DNA of 63,139 nt from Planctomycetota bacterium (GTDB lineage Bacteria; Planctomycetota; B15-G4): positions 1 to 63,139 of the forward strand of contig JAJDER010000159.1 in the NCBI GenBank assembly GCA_029259725.1, written 5' to 3'. Made by a program: the position numbers and the translations under genes. This document shows, piece after piece, positions 24,555 to 33,351 of this stretch. The stretch's first letter is position 1; each line of letters opens with the position of its first letter. The notes below the pieces were generated by a model, which ran no database searches, was not told where the DNA came from, and saw nothing but the letters and a program-made list of their open reading frames with translations.

Positions 24555-25552
24555 GATGGTCTCCGTGCGTAGCGAAGGGCTACGGATGCATCCACCCGCT
24601 CTCCTCGGAGCCCGTCCAGCACTCCCTTGAGCTTGGCCAGGGCGGCGACCCCGTGTCCACGGGCCACTCCGAACAGGAAGGCGACCGGCCAGAGCACGAT
24701 GTCGAAGAGCAGCAGCCCGAGCCAACCCGCCAGGCTGCCGTGCTTGCGGAGGAAGTGGACCGAGTTCACGGCGGTCATGTACTTGCGCCCGGCCGAGTAC
24801 CCCCCGCCGGTGCTGGCCGAGAGCCCGTGCGAGGCCACGGCGGCCGGGACCACCACGGCCCTCAGACCGGCTTCCCGGAGGCGCAGGCCCCAATCGGCGT
24901 CTTCCAGGTAGCAGAAGAAGGCCTCGTCCAGCGGGCCCGCCGCGGCCCACGCGGCTCGGGAGATCAGCAGGCAGGTTCCCGGGACATAGTCGACGTCACG
25001 GGGCGGTCCGGGCTCCCCCGCGCGCAGGCGGCCGTGGTCGAGCAGCTGGGTCACGTTGAGCCCGGCGCGGACCCGCCCACCACAGGCCCAGATCCGGGAG
25101 GCGTCGTCGGTGTAGACCAGGCACGGTCCGGCCGCGCCCACGGGCCCACCGGTGCGCTCGGCCTCGGCCACGCCCTCCAGCAGACGCAGGAACAACTCGG
25201 GCTGGGCCAGCAGGTCGTTGTTCACCAGGGCGACCCACTCGGCGCCGAGGGACGTGAAGGCGTGGTCCACGGCGCGGTTGTTGCCCGCCGCGAAACCCAG
25301 GTTCTCCCCGTGGCGCAGCACCGACAGTTCGGCGTCCTCGGCCAGCGCGGCCTCGACCGAGCCGTCGCTGCTGCCGTTGTCGACCAGCAGCAGCAGCGGA
25401 CGCGGAGCTTCGGTGGCGCGCAACGAACGCAGGCAGGCCAGGGTGTCCTCGCCGCCGTTCCAGTTGAGCACCACGGCCACGACGCGCGGCGTTCCGTCAG
25501 CCGCGGGCGATGGTCGCCCGGTCGATCCAGTGTGTGGGGTGGAGGAGGTCAT
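24551..25552 (-). CDS. GT2 glycosyltransferase
   Basis: 333 residues. The GT-A nucleotide-sugar domain is VVAVVLNWNGGEDTLACLRS, LLVDNGSSDGS and GENLGFAAGNNRAV, with the metal/acceptor region VALVNNDLLAQ and FFCYLEDADWGLRLREAG. This matches the bacterial WcaA/RfbF-like group, which often transfers rhamnose or galactofuranose. A hydrophobic C-terminal stretch (WLGLLLFDIVLWPVAFLFG) probably associates with the inner membrane. It starts at ATG 25552, 15 bases after the previous gene, and its stop overlaps the next GT4 start as GTGA. Confidence 0.9.
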   Translation of the reverse strand: MTSSTPHTGSTGRPSPAADGTPRVVAVVLNWNGGEDTLACLRSLRATEAPRPLLLLVDNGSSDGSVEAALAEDAELSVLRHGENLGFAAGNNRAVDHAFTSLGAEWVALVNNDLLAQPELFLRLLEGVAEAERTGGPVGAAGPCLVYTDDASRIWACGGRVRAGLNVTQLLDHGRLRAGEPGPPRDVDYVPGTCLLISRAAWAAAGPLDEAFFCYLEDADWGLRLREAGLRAVVVPAAVASHGLSASTGGGYSAGRKYMTAVNSVHFLRKHGSLAGWLGLLLFDIVLWPVAFLFGVARGHGVAALAKLKGVLDGLRGERVDASVALRYARRPS

Positions 25553-25567
25553 GCCGGGCGGGGAGGG

Positions 25568-26692
25568 TCAGGGGACGAGCCAGCGAACCAGTCGCCACCA
25601 CGTACGCAGGGTGCCACCGAGCAGGCTCTCCAGTCCAGCCTCCAGACGCGTGCGTTCGATCACGGGGGAGAAGGTCAGATCGTCGGCGACGAGCAGCTCC
25701 CGATCCCCCACGCGCCGCTGGCCCCGCAGGCGCCGTCGCTGGGCCAGGGCCCGCGGGATCAGCCCGAGCAGCTCCCAGCGGCCGCGGAGGTAGGCTCGGA
25801 AGACGCCCCGCTTGAGAGCGAACAGGGCCCAGACGGTGCCGTAGACCCAGCGTCCCGGCAGGCTCAGCACGAGGGCTCGCCAGGTGTAGTTCTTGAGCAC
25901 CAGGTAGGTGCGGTTGCGGGCGTGCAGGAAGGCACGGGTCTCCGGGTAGGACGCCGCGCCGGGCCGATACGAGATGCCGGCCGTGCCCTCCCGGTGGAGC
26001 ACCCGCGCCCGTGGCACGCGCACGAGCCGCCGACCACGCACGCGCAGCCGGTAGCTCAGGTCGTGATCCTCGAAGAGGATGAAGAAGGCTTCGTCGTAGC
26101 CGCCGGCATCGAGCACGGCGAGACGATCCAGCAAGAGCGCCATCGAGATCACGGCGTCCACGTCCTCGCTGGGTCCCGGGACCTCCTCGACCCTCTCGAG
26201 CAGGTGGTCGAGACACATCACGCCGACGTAGTGCATGCGGCCGCCGTCGTAGTGCACCACGTCGGGGTCGTGCGCGAGCACCGCGCGCGGCTGCACGATG
26301 GCCACGGCGGTGTCCTCGCGCTCGGGCCAGAGCAGCTCGAGCAGGTCCGGTGGCAGCACCACGTCGCTGTCGATCTGAAGCACCCACTTGGTCGTGGCCT
26401 CGATCAGTCCACGGTTGCGCGCCGGGCACGGCCCGTCGTTGCGGTGCATCTGCACCAGGCGCACGGGATGGCGCTGGATGACCTCGACCGAGGCGTCGGT
26501 GGAGGCGTTGTCGATCACGATCACATCGAGGACGCGACCGCGCAGCGCGCGCACCGAGCGCAGGCAGTCCTCCAGGTACGCGGCGCCGTTGTAGTTGGTG
26601 ACCGCGACGGTGATCGGGCCGGGGACGTCCGACAGGGACCGTTGCGCCTGAGGCCGTTCCAACACCGCGGTGTCGCTGTCGGCTCCGGCCAC
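25568..26692 (-). CDS. GT2 glycosyltransferase
   Basis: 374 residues. The GT-A core shows ITVAVTNYNGAAYLEDCLRS, VIVIDNASTDAS, NDGPCPARNRGLIEA and LQIDSDVVLPP, with FFILFEDHDLSYRLRVRG as the catalytic-base region. The C-terminus holds a membrane-seeking segment (ALVLSLPGRWVYGTVWALFA) and a basic tail. The start is the GTG at 26692, immediately after the TAG stop of the upstream GT2. Sugar specificity is unknown. It is one of three consecutive GT2 genes, suggesting stepwise construction of a repeat unit. Confidence 0.9.
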   Translation of the reverse strand: MAGADSDTAVLERPQAQRSLSDVPGPITVAVTNYNGAAYLEDCLRSVRALRGRVLDVIVIDNASTDASVEVIQRHPVRLVQMHRNDGPCPARNRGLIEATTKWVLQIDSDVVLPPDLLELLWPEREDTAVAIVQPRAVLAHDPDVVHYDGGRMHYVGVMCLDHLLERVEEVPGPSEDVDAVISMALLLDRLAVLDAGGYDEAFFILFEDHDLSYRLRVRGRRLVRVPRARVLHREGTAGISYRPGAASYPETRAFLHARNRTYLVLKNYTWRALVLSLPGRWVYGTVWALFALKRGVFRAYLRGRWELLGLIPRALAQRRRLRGQRRVGDRELLVADDLTFSPVIERTRLEAGLESLLGGTLRTWWRLVRWLVP

Positions 26693-27631
26693 CTAGACCC
26701 CGGGGACCTTGAAGTCGGGGGAACGCACGACCTGCCGCCGGGCGAGACAATACGGCAGGTGCCAGAGCGCGGAGAGCGTGGCCTTGATCACGATCCAGCG
26801 CCCGCCCGGCGTCTCGCGCACGGCGGTCGACAGGCCCAGCGTCCCGGTGGCTTCCAGTTCAGCCTCGGTCGCGGCGCCCGTGGCCTCGCCGGTCACGGCC
26901 GGCGCGCCCCCGCCGAGCCCCTTCCTCGCCAGCCCCATGACCGAGCGCAGCAGGTCGAGGAACGGCACGGACTTGAACGCGTACAGCCAGTAGTTGCGCA
27001 CGTGGTAGTACAGGCTGCGCGCGCCGGCCTTCATGCCGAAGGGGGTGGAGTGATGGATCACCGCCGCGGGCGTCTGCAGGATGCGGAAGCCGGATCCCAG
27101 CACCCGCGCCGACAGATCGCGCTCGTTGCCGTAGATGAAGAACAGCTCGTCGTAGCCGCCGCAGGCGCGCAGCACCTCGGTCCGCGCCAGGGTTCCGCAG
27201 CCACGGAAGGTCGAGGCGTAGTAGGCGCCACGCCGCACCTCGGCCTCCTGGTAGGCCGGCGGCATGCCCGGTTCGATCACGCGGCTGGACACGAACGCCG
27301 TCGAGGCCGGCTCGTCGAGCAACGTGTCCTCGAGCACCTCGAGCCAGCCCTCGGTGGCCACGACGTCATCGTCCATGATCGCGATGGCATCCCCCGTCGC
27401 GCGCTGGAAGCCGAGGTTGAAGGTCTCGCAGGCGCCGTAGCGGTCGTGGGGCATCTCGAGCACGACCACGTCGGGGTGCGCCTCGGCCAGGGCCGCCACC
27501 GTGCGATCCGACGAGGCGTTGTCGACCACCACGATCTCGTCCGGCGGACGCGAGCCGGCCTTCAGCGCCGCCACGTTGGCGAGCACCGCATCGCACTTGT
27601 TCCAGGTGGAGATGACAGCCGAGATCTTCAT
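26693..27631 (-). CDS. GT2 glycosyltransferase
   Basis: 312 residues from ATG 27631 (MKISAVISTWNKCDAVLANV). The GT-A signatures are EIVVVDNASSDRTVAALAEA, YGACETFNLGFQRATGDAIA and IMDDDVVATEGWLE (a DDD metal-binding motif), with FFIYGNERDLSARVLGSGF as the acceptor-side region. A variable A/T/E-rich stretch (GEATGAATEAELEATG) near residue 255 separates the catalytic domain from a C-terminal segment. A TATCCT hexamer at 27665-27670 may give it a promoter of its own within the glycan operon. Confidence 0.9.
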   Translation of the reverse strand: MKISAVISTWNKCDAVLANVAALKAGSRPPDEIVVVDNASSDRTVAALAEAHPDVVVLEMPHDRYGACETFNLGFQRATGDAIAIMDDDVVATEGWLEVLEDTLLDEPASTAFVSSRVIEPGMPPAYQEAEVRRGAYYASTFRGCGTLARTEVLRACGGYDELFFIYGNERDLSARVLGSGFRILQTPAAVIHHSTPFGMKAGARSLYYHVRNYWLYAFKSVPFLDLLRSVMGLARKGLGGGAPAVTGEATGAATEAELEATGTLGLSTAVRETPGGRWIVIKATLSALWHLPYCLARRQVVRSPDFKVPGV

Positions 27632-27664
27632 CCGGAATCCGGGTTGGCAGACGGGTGCTGGCCG

Positions 27665-27670
27665 AGGATA
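27665..27670 (-). promoter_or_regulatory. Possible internal -10 element TATCCT
   Basis: Minus-strand TATCCT lies in the 68-base gap after the SGNH gene, about 35 bases before the GT2 start at 27631. No good -35 is visible. Confidence 0.35.
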
Positions 27671-27699
27671 GCGATTGCCGCCGCCCGGGAAGACTGCCC

Positions 27700-29259
27700 T
27701 CAGGGCGACGAGACCGCCAATCGCAGCGGGCGGAAACTGGACAGCAGGGGCCCGCCGAGGTAGCGCACCACGGCCCAGTCCTCGGCGACCAGGCGGAGCT
27801 CCAGGGTGTCCCGTTCGTCCGGGCCCGGCGCCGGCAGGGGCAGGCGCACGTGGCGCTCGGGGGCGTCGTCGTCCAGTTCGATGCGCTGCAGCAGGAGCCC
27901 GTCGACCTCGACGCGGATGCCCAGGGGATGCAGGCCGGGCTGATCCTCGAGGGGTGCCAGGTGCAGATCCAGGACCGTGCCCTGGCGGGGCAGCACGGCG
28001 AGCATCTCGGTCTTCACGGTGCCGTTGAGGTTGAGGCCGCCGTAGACCTGGCGGACGCCACGGCCGCCGCGCAGGTCGATGACGGGTTGCAGCATCGACC
28101 GGGCGAACGCGCGCGCCGAGCGGGAGCGCCGGATCACGGCGGCATCGTCGAGCACCGGCTTGCGCCGCACGCGGTACTCCTCGGGCACCGCCGGGAGCGG
28201 TCCGTCGGCTCCGCGCTCGAGCCAGCCCTGCTCGAGCAGCCACGCCGCGCACCAGGTGGCGTAGACATCGAGCGTGGTCGCGTTGGCGTGCGGATCGAAG
28301 CCCAGGGTGAAGCTCGCCAGCGAGGTCTCGAGCAGCGGGATCACCGGCACCGCCTCGCCCGCCTCGACCAGGCCCGCGCGCAGATGCCAGCCGTACTCGC
28401 CGGGCCCCCGGTGCAGCAACGCCAGCCGCGCGCCGCGAGCCAGCAGCGCCCGGTGCAACCGCGCCACCGAGTCGACGTTCTCGGCGTAGCGCCGCTCGGA
28501 TTCGGGTGACAGCTTCGCCGTGAGCGAGATCGGCCCCATGCCCGCGGAGGTCAGCGTGTGGTCCTCGGCTTCGGCGAAGCTCCGTGCCGCCTCGGCCAAC
28601 CCCACGAGCCGGCTCATGCTCGCAGTCAGCGTCGGGCGTGCGGCGTTGATGTCGGGCAGGTCGGCGAGGCCGCCCGCGGCGCTGATGCCCGAGAGGTCCG
28701 CCACGTCGTTGTGCACCGGGAAGTCGAGCACGATGTGCGGGTCGAGCCGATCGAGCTCCTTGATCAGGAACGTGGTGGCGGCGAGGTGGTTCCAGCTGGG
28801 CACGGCCACGGTGTGACAGATCACCGGTCGCGCGTCGGGGCCACGGACGTCGGTGAGGGTCTGTTCCAGGCGATGCGCCAGGGTCTCGTCGCCCTCGATG
28901 CCGTAGCCGAAAGCCACCGAGTCGCCGAGCACCACGATCCTCCAGGGATCGCTGCCCGCGGGAACCGGAGGGCCCGGGCGCCGACGCATGCCGTGGCCGT
29001 CGGTGTGGACCAGCGAGTCGTAGATCGACAGCGTCGTGTTCGCCTTGAGCACGTAGCCGATGCGCGGGTCGGAGTGGACCTGGTACAGACCCGGGTGATC
29101 GGCCGCCGCCTGGCGCCGCACCGCATCGGAGGGCCCCGACCACCGCATCGGCGCGCGGACCGGCCCCAGCCAGGCCTGCCGCCCGAGCAGCGAGACGGCG
29201 CCCTCGATCGACAGCAGGACGATCAGCGCGCCCACGACCACCAGCAGCACGCGCTTCAC
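27700..29259 (-). CDS. Membrane-anchored SGNH/GDSL-fold hydrolase or acyltransferase
   Basis: A 519-residue protein with an N-terminal signal anchor (MKRVLLVVVGALIVLLSIEG), so the catalytic part lies in the periplasm. Block I is IVVLGDSVAFGYGIEG, the block III Asn is in FPVHNDVADL, and the DxxH pair is in GFDPHANATTLDVYATW. After about residue 370 a beta-rich domain follows (VYGGLNLNGTVKTEML to the end) that may bind carbohydrate. Within a glycan cluster the likely role is acetylation or deacetylation of the exported polymer, as for AlgX/AlgJ-like enzymes. It starts at GTG 29259, 25 bases after the PIG-L gene stop. Confidence 0.85.
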   Translation of the reverse strand: MKRVLLVVVGALIVLLSIEGAVSLLGRQAWLGPVRAPMRWSGPSDAVRRQAAADHPGLYQVHSDPRIGYVLKANTTLSIYDSLVHTDGHGMRRRPGPPVPAGSDPWRIVVLGDSVAFGYGIEGDETLAHRLEQTLTDVRGPDARPVICHTVAVPSWNHLAATTFLIKELDRLDPHIVLDFPVHNDVADLSGISAAGGLADLPDINAARPTLTASMSRLVGLAEAARSFAEAEDHTLTSAGMGPISLTAKLSPESERRYAENVDSVARLHRALLARGARLALLHRGPGEYGWHLRAGLVEAGEAVPVIPLLETSLASFTLGFDPHANATTLDVYATWCAAWLLEQGWLERGADGPLPAVPEEYRVRRKPVLDDAAVIRRSRSARAFARSMLQPVIDLRGGRGVRQVYGGLNLNGTVKTEMLAVLPRQGTVLDLHLAPLEDQPGLHPLGIRVEVDGLLLQRIELDDDAPERHVRLPLPAPGPDERDTLELRLVAEDWAVVRYLGGPLLSSFRPLRLAVSSP

Positions 29260-29284
29260 CGCGGCGAGTCCCCCGTCGCGGTGT

Positions 29285-30025
29285 TCACGCCGTCGCGCCC
29301 GAGAGGCCCAGCACCGCGGCCAGTTCGGCCAGCAGGGCCTGGGCCCGGCCCACGTCGCCGGGCGCGATCCGCAGGAAGGCCTCGGCGTGGGTGATCTCGG
29401 GCAGATCGACGTTCACCGTGCGGGCCCGGGCGCGGGCGTCGGCCTTGGACACGATGTCGATCATCCCCAGCTGGCTCGCGAAGGTCGCCAGCGCCCGGCC
29501 CTTGGCCTCCGCCACCGGCGTGATGTCGAGCAGGAAGCTGGCCATCGACTCGGTGTTGACCTCGAACAGCAGCAGCGTCGGCGCAGGCCCACCCTGCTTG
29601 CGCACCTGTTCGAGCGCCGCGGCGGTGGCGTGCAGCGTGGCCACGTGGTCCCGGTGCATCTCGAAGGGCGACGGCGCGTACACGACGCTCGGCGAGGTGG
29701 CCGCCACCAGCTCCGCGAGCCGGCGCGGGAGGTCGGTGTCCCCCGCCACGTCGCCGTCGGGGGCCTCCAGGCAGGTCACGAGCGTGGGCCCCAGCGCAGC
29801 CGCCGCCGATCGCGATTCGTCCAGCCGTGCCTCCCCGGCACCGCCCCGCTCGCCGCGCGTGACGAGCGCCACGTGCACCGTGTCGCCGCGGCGTCCATGC
29901 AGCGCGATGGCGCCGCCGCAACCGATGATCTCGTCGTCCGGATGCGGAGCGACGACGAGCACCGGGCCCGGCGGCACGTGCGACAGGTCGTAGAGCGGCG
30001 GAAAGGACTGGGCGGGTGTGTTCAT
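29285..30025 (-). CDS. PIG-L family deacetylase
   Basis: 246 residues. The zinc and catalytic motif is VVAPHPDDEIIGCGG, with the distal His motif FEMHRDHVATLHA. The family (PIG-L, MshB, BshB, LmbE) removes acetyl groups from N-acetylglucosamine-containing compounds. There is no signal peptide, so it acts in the cytoplasm. The ATG at 30025 overlaps the upstream GT4 stop as ATGA. With a second PIG-L on the other side of that GT4, a de-N-acetylated sugar in the glycan precursor is the simplest reading. Confidence 0.92.
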   Translation of the reverse strand: MNTPAQSFPPLYDLSHVPPGPVLVVAPHPDDEIIGCGGAIALHGRRGDTVHVALVTRGERGGAGEARLDESRSAAAALGPTLVTCLEAPDGDVAGDTDLPRRLAELVAATSPSVVYAPSPFEMHRDHVATLHATAAALEQVRKQGGPAPTLLLFEVNTESMASFLLDITPVAEAKGRALATFASQLGMIDIVSKADARARARTVNVDLPEITHAEAFLRIAPGDVGRAQALLAELAAVLGLSGATA

Positions 30026-31251
30026 GGGAGCGCGGCGGCGTAGTGCTCGGCGACCCGATCGGCATGGGCGGCGGGCGTCATGAGGTCCTCGCGGGTGGCC
30101 GCCGACCACAGGCCGAGCGGCGACGGATCGGCCAGCAGGCCCTTCAGCAGCTCCGCGAGAGCTTCGGGATCGGCGGCGGGCACGATGGTACCGCCGGCCC
30201 CCACGCTCTCGGGCAGGGCCCCGCGGTCGGAGCTGATCACGGGCAGCCCCAGCGCCCGCGCCTCCGCCACGACCAGCCCGAAGGTCTCCTCGGCGCGGCT
30301 GGGGAACACCGCCAGATCGGCCTCGGCAGGCAGGCGGAGCAGGTCCGCGTCGGTGTAACCACCGCGGAACTCCACCGTCAGGCCGCTTGCCGCGGTGATC
30401 AGCGCCGCGCCGTGAGCCAGATCGGTGGGCTCCCCGAGCACGATCAGGGACAGGCGCGGGTCGTTCACCTGGCTCAAGGCCGCGAGCAGGTCCAGGGTAC
30501 CCTTGGCCGGGGCGAGGTGACCCCAGGTGACGAGCACGAGCCGACCGTCCCCGCGCGGGCGGGCGGGGGTCGCGGTCCGTCCCGCCAGGCGCGTGGGGTG
30601 CGGCAGGACGAACAGGCGCGCCTCGTCGAGCAGGCCGCTCCGACGCCAGCGGTCGGCCACGGCCTGACTGGGGACGATCGCACGGCGCCATGCGGCGGCC
30701 TCGCCCTGCGCGCTCGCGCGACGCGCTTCGGTCTGCCGGCTCAGCTCCTCTCGGCCCGCGGGAAAATCCGGCAGCACGCACTCGATGCAACGGTCGGAAG
30801 GCAGCGGGAACGACTCGGCGCAGGACTCGCCGTCGGGACGCGCCAGGAAGAAGCGCGCGCACACCGTCGTGAAGTCGTGCAGCGTGGCCACGACGGGGAG
30901 GCCCGCCGCCGCGAGGTGCGCGCCGAGGTCGGCGCTGAGGTTGAGCGTGTGGTGCAGGTGCACGACGTCGGCGGCGGCCGCGTGCACGAGATCGGTGACG
31001 ACCTCGGCCACCCGAGGCAGCCGGTAGTCCATGCTGTAGTTCTCGTCCGGGCTGCGGCGCACGCGATGCACGCTGACGCCGTCCTGCGTGTCGGTGACCA
31101 CGCCGCCGCCGGGATCCCGCTGGTCGCTGCCGGCGATGATCGTGGGCAGGTCGCCGCGCTCGAGCTGGGCCGCGGCCAGGGACTCCACGCAGACCTCGGT
31201 CCCGCCGCGGAACTCCGGCGGATACTGGTGCACGAGGTGGACGATGCGCAC
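30022..31251 (-). CDS. GT4 glycosyltransferase with four-Cys insert
   Basis: A 409-residue GT-B enzyme beginning at GTG 31251 (RIVHLVHQYPPEFRGGTEV). Cys131, 144, 155 and 158 follow ATLHDFTTVCARF (C-x12-C-x10-C-x2-C, the widest third gap of the set). The donor domain has LVTWGHLAPAKGTLDLL and VFPSRAEETFGLVVAEARALG, a canonical E-x7-E motif. It lies between two PIG-L deacetylase genes: four bases after one stop, and ATGA-coupled to the next start. The enzyme probably adds an N-acetylhexosamine that one of them later deacetylates; this is inference from order. Confidence 0.9.
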   Translation of the reverse strand: MRIVHLVHQYPPEFRGGTEVCVESLAAAQLERGDLPTIIAGSDQRDPGGGVVTDTQDGVSVHRVRRSPDENYSMDYRLPRVAEVVTDLVHAAAADVVHLHHTLNLSADLGAHLAAAGLPVVATLHDFTTVCARFFLARPDGESCAESFPLPSDRCIECVLPDFPAGREELSRQTEARRASAQGEAAAWRRAIVPSQAVADRWRRSGLLDEARLFVLPHPTRLAGRTATPARPRGDGRLVLVTWGHLAPAKGTLDLLAALSQVNDPRLSLIVLGEPTDLAHGAALITAASGLTVEFRGGYTDADLLRLPAEADLAVFPSRAEETFGLVVAEARALGLPVISSDRGALPESVGAGGTIVPAADPEALAELLKGLLADPSPLGLWSAATREDLMTPAAHADRVAEHYAAALP

Positions 31252-31255
31252 CGCT

Positions 31256-32017
31256 TCAACCCGCCCCGACCCGAGGCGGACGCCACTCCTCGAAGACCTC
31301 GGCCCACAGGCCACCGGGCGGCAGCAGCACCGCGCGGTAACGGTTGAGCCCGTCGACGGCGCGGCAGATGTCGTTGTGCAGCAACTGGCTCTCGTAGCGG
31401 CGGATCGCGTCGAGCTTGACGCTGTAGGTGGCGCCGACGTCCACGGCCACGTCGGCGTCGAGCGGCGACCAGACCTCGTAGCCATAGGCCGCGGCCGTGC
31501 CGGGCCAACTCGCCAGGGCGCGCTCGACCAGCAGCGCGACGTAGTGGTGGTCGCTGTGCGCCTCGCCCTTGTGCGGGGCATAGATCACGTCCGGCCGCAG
31601 CTCCTCGAGCAGCGCCACCAGACGCTCGACGACGGCGGCCAGATCCCCTTCGGTCACCACCATCGAATCGGGGTAGCCCCAGAAGACCGTCGAGGAGATC
31701 CCGAGCACCTCGGCGGCGGCCTCGGCCTCGCGCCGGCGGGTGGCCACGTAGGCTTCCGGGTCGGCGCCGCCGGCGACCTCGCCGTGCACGCCCGACGTGA
31801 CGAAGAGCGCGTGCACGGTGTCGCCGGCCCGGGCGTGCAGGGCCAGCGTCGCGCCGGGGCCGATGGCCTCGTCGTCGGGATGCGGCGCGACGACGAGCAC
31901 GGTGCCCGAGGCCGGGGGCGCCGTCAGCGGACGCGCCAGCTTGGGCGCGGGCAGAGGCACCGCGCCGGGTGGCAGGTCGTCCGGCGAAAGGCCGGCGCTG
32001 TCTGGCGAGGGCGTCAC
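31256..32017 (-). CDS. PIG-L family deacetylase
   Basis: 253 residues. After an A/P-rich N-terminus (about 40 residues) come VVAPHPDDEAIGPGATLALH and the distal motif EAHSDHHYVALLVERAL; the fold is that of MshB/BshB. The GTG at 32017 is the start; a TTGGAT-N17-TAGACT promoter ends six bases upstream, so the mRNA would be leaderless. It is the first gene of the main downstream glycan transcript (PIG-L, GT4, PIG-L, SGNH, three GT2, two GT4). Substrate unknown. Confidence 0.92.
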   Translation of the reverse strand: MTPSPDSAGLSPDDLPPGAVPLPAPKLARPLTAPPASGTVLVVAPHPDDEAIGPGATLALHARAGDTVHALFVTSGVHGEVAGGADPEAYVATRRREAEAAAEVLGISSTVFWGYPDSMVVTEGDLAAVVERLVALLEELRPDVIYAPHKGEAHSDHHYVALLVERALASWPGTAAAYGYEVWSPLDADVAVDVGATYSVKLDAIRRYESQLLHNDICRAVDGLNRYRAVLLPPGGLWAEVFEEWRPPRVGAG

Positions 32018-32023
32018 CGGGGC

Positions 32024-32052
32024 AGTCTAGGCCCGCCGCGCTTCCGATCCAA
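32024..32052 (-). promoter_or_regulatory. Promoter TTGGAT-N17-TAGACT of glycan operon
   Basis: On the minus strand the -35 TTGGAT (32047-32052) and -10 TAGACT (32024-32029) are 17 bases apart. The -10 ends six bases before GTG 32017, so transcription should start at the initiation codon. Confidence 0.6.
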
Positions 32053-32069
32053 GGCGCCGCAGCGCCCGC

Positions 32070-33317
32070 TCAGGACTTCTCGGGCTTGATCCCCAGCATG
32101 CGCGCGACCACCAGGGACACCACGAAGACGCCACCGGAGAACAGTGCGCCCATCTTGGCCTCGCCCTGGAGTCCGACGTCGGTGAAGGCCACGCCGCACA
32201 CGAACAGGGCCACGGTCAGACCCAGGCCGGCCACGAGTCCCGCCGTGATCAGGTGCTTGAAGCCCATGCCCGACGGCAGCGGGAAGCCCACCATGGCGCC
32301 CACGCCGGAGAAGAGCGTGATGCCCGCGGTCTTGCCCACCACCAGCGAGGCCAGCACGATCCAGGTCGCGGGGCCGATGTTGGCGAAGAGCACGCCGGCG
32401 TTGCTGAACGCGAACAGGGACAGCCCCCAGTCGACGTACGGCTTGACGGCGTGCTCGAAGTCGTCGAGCGGCGAGACCGGCGCGCCGTGCGCGGTCGGGT
32501 CCGGCGCGCCGATCTCACCGGTCTGCTCGCCGGCGAAGGTCGGGCTCGGGTCACCGATGAGTCCTGTGCGCGTGATCTTCGGCAGGAAGGGCACGATCGG
32601 CACCAGCGCCAGCGCCGGGTGCAGGTGCGCCTGGATCAGGCCGTACCAGGCGAGTCCGCCACCGAACACGATGTACGGCCACCAGCTCATGACCTGCATG
32701 CGCCGCAGCACCATGCTCACGACCATGCCGGCCCCGGCGAACCAGAGCGAGCTGACGTGCACCGGGTGCTCGGGGTCCGGGTAGAAGACCGCGATGATGC
32801 CGAGCCCGATGGCGTCGTCGGCGATGGCCAGCAGCAGCAGGAAGCTCACGGCCGCGTGGTTGGGCCCGAAGACCAGTCGCGCCGCGAGCCAGGCCAGGGC
32901 GATGTCGGTGGCGGTCGGGACGGCCCAACCGTTGGCCACCGCCTTGGCCGTCTCCGGATCGTCGTAGAGCAGGTAGGTCAACAGGAAGTACACGCCGACC
33001 GGGCCGAGCACGCCGCCCAGCGTGCCCAGCAGCGGGTTGATCGCCTTGCTCACCGGACTGAGCGCGCCGCCGGGCAGGACCGCGTCGACGATCTCCTTCG
33101 CGGCCACGGCGAAGAAGAAGACCATGAAGATGTCGTTGATGAACCAGTGCAGGTTCACTTCGTGCCCGAGCACGGCGAAGCCCCAGGCCCCCTCGACCAC
33201 GCGGTGGTACCACTCGGGCGCCAGGTTCGCCGCCGCCAGGGCCACGAACACGCCCGCGATCAGGGGCAGCGAGTACTCGGTGACCTTGCCGAGGATGCCT
33301 TTGCTTCCGTGACTCAC
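32070..33317 (-). CDS. nhaA: Na+/H+ antiporter NhaA
   Basis: 415 residues with about 11-12 transmembrane helices. Family landmarks are WFINDIFMVFFFAVAAKEI (helix II), GWAVPTATDIALAWLAARL, and the ion-binding pair of aspartates in LLLLAIADDAIGLGIIAVFY, where E. coli has Asp163 and Asp164. It exchanges sodium for protons to hold internal pH and salt. The loop SPTFAGEQTGEIGAPDPTAH is longer than usual. Start: GTG 33317, with GGAG seven bases upstream. It sits between glycan genes without obvious functional linkage. Confidence 0.96.
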   Translation of the reverse strand: MSHGSKGILGKVTEYSLPLIAGVFVALAAANLAPEWYHRVVEGAWGFAVLGHEVNLHWFINDIFMVFFFAVAAKEIVDAVLPGGALSPVSKAINPLLGTLGGVLGPVGVYFLLTYLLYDDPETAKAVANGWAVPTATDIALAWLAARLVFGPNHAAVSFLLLLAIADDAIGLGIIAVFYPDPEHPVHVSSLWFAGAGMVVSMVLRRMQVMSWWPYIVFGGGLAWYGLIQAHLHPALALVPIVPFLPKITRTGLIGDPSPTFAGEQTGEIGAPDPTAHGAPVSPLDDFEHAVKPYVDWGLSLFAFSNAGVLFANIGPATWIVLASLVVGKTAGITLFSGVGAMVGFPLPSGMGFKHLITAGLVAGLGLTVALFVCGVAFTDVGLQGEAKMGALFSGGVFVVSLVVARMLGIKPEKS

Positions 33318-33351
33318 GTCCGACTCCGTGATCGCGCGCGCGTGCGCCGCC

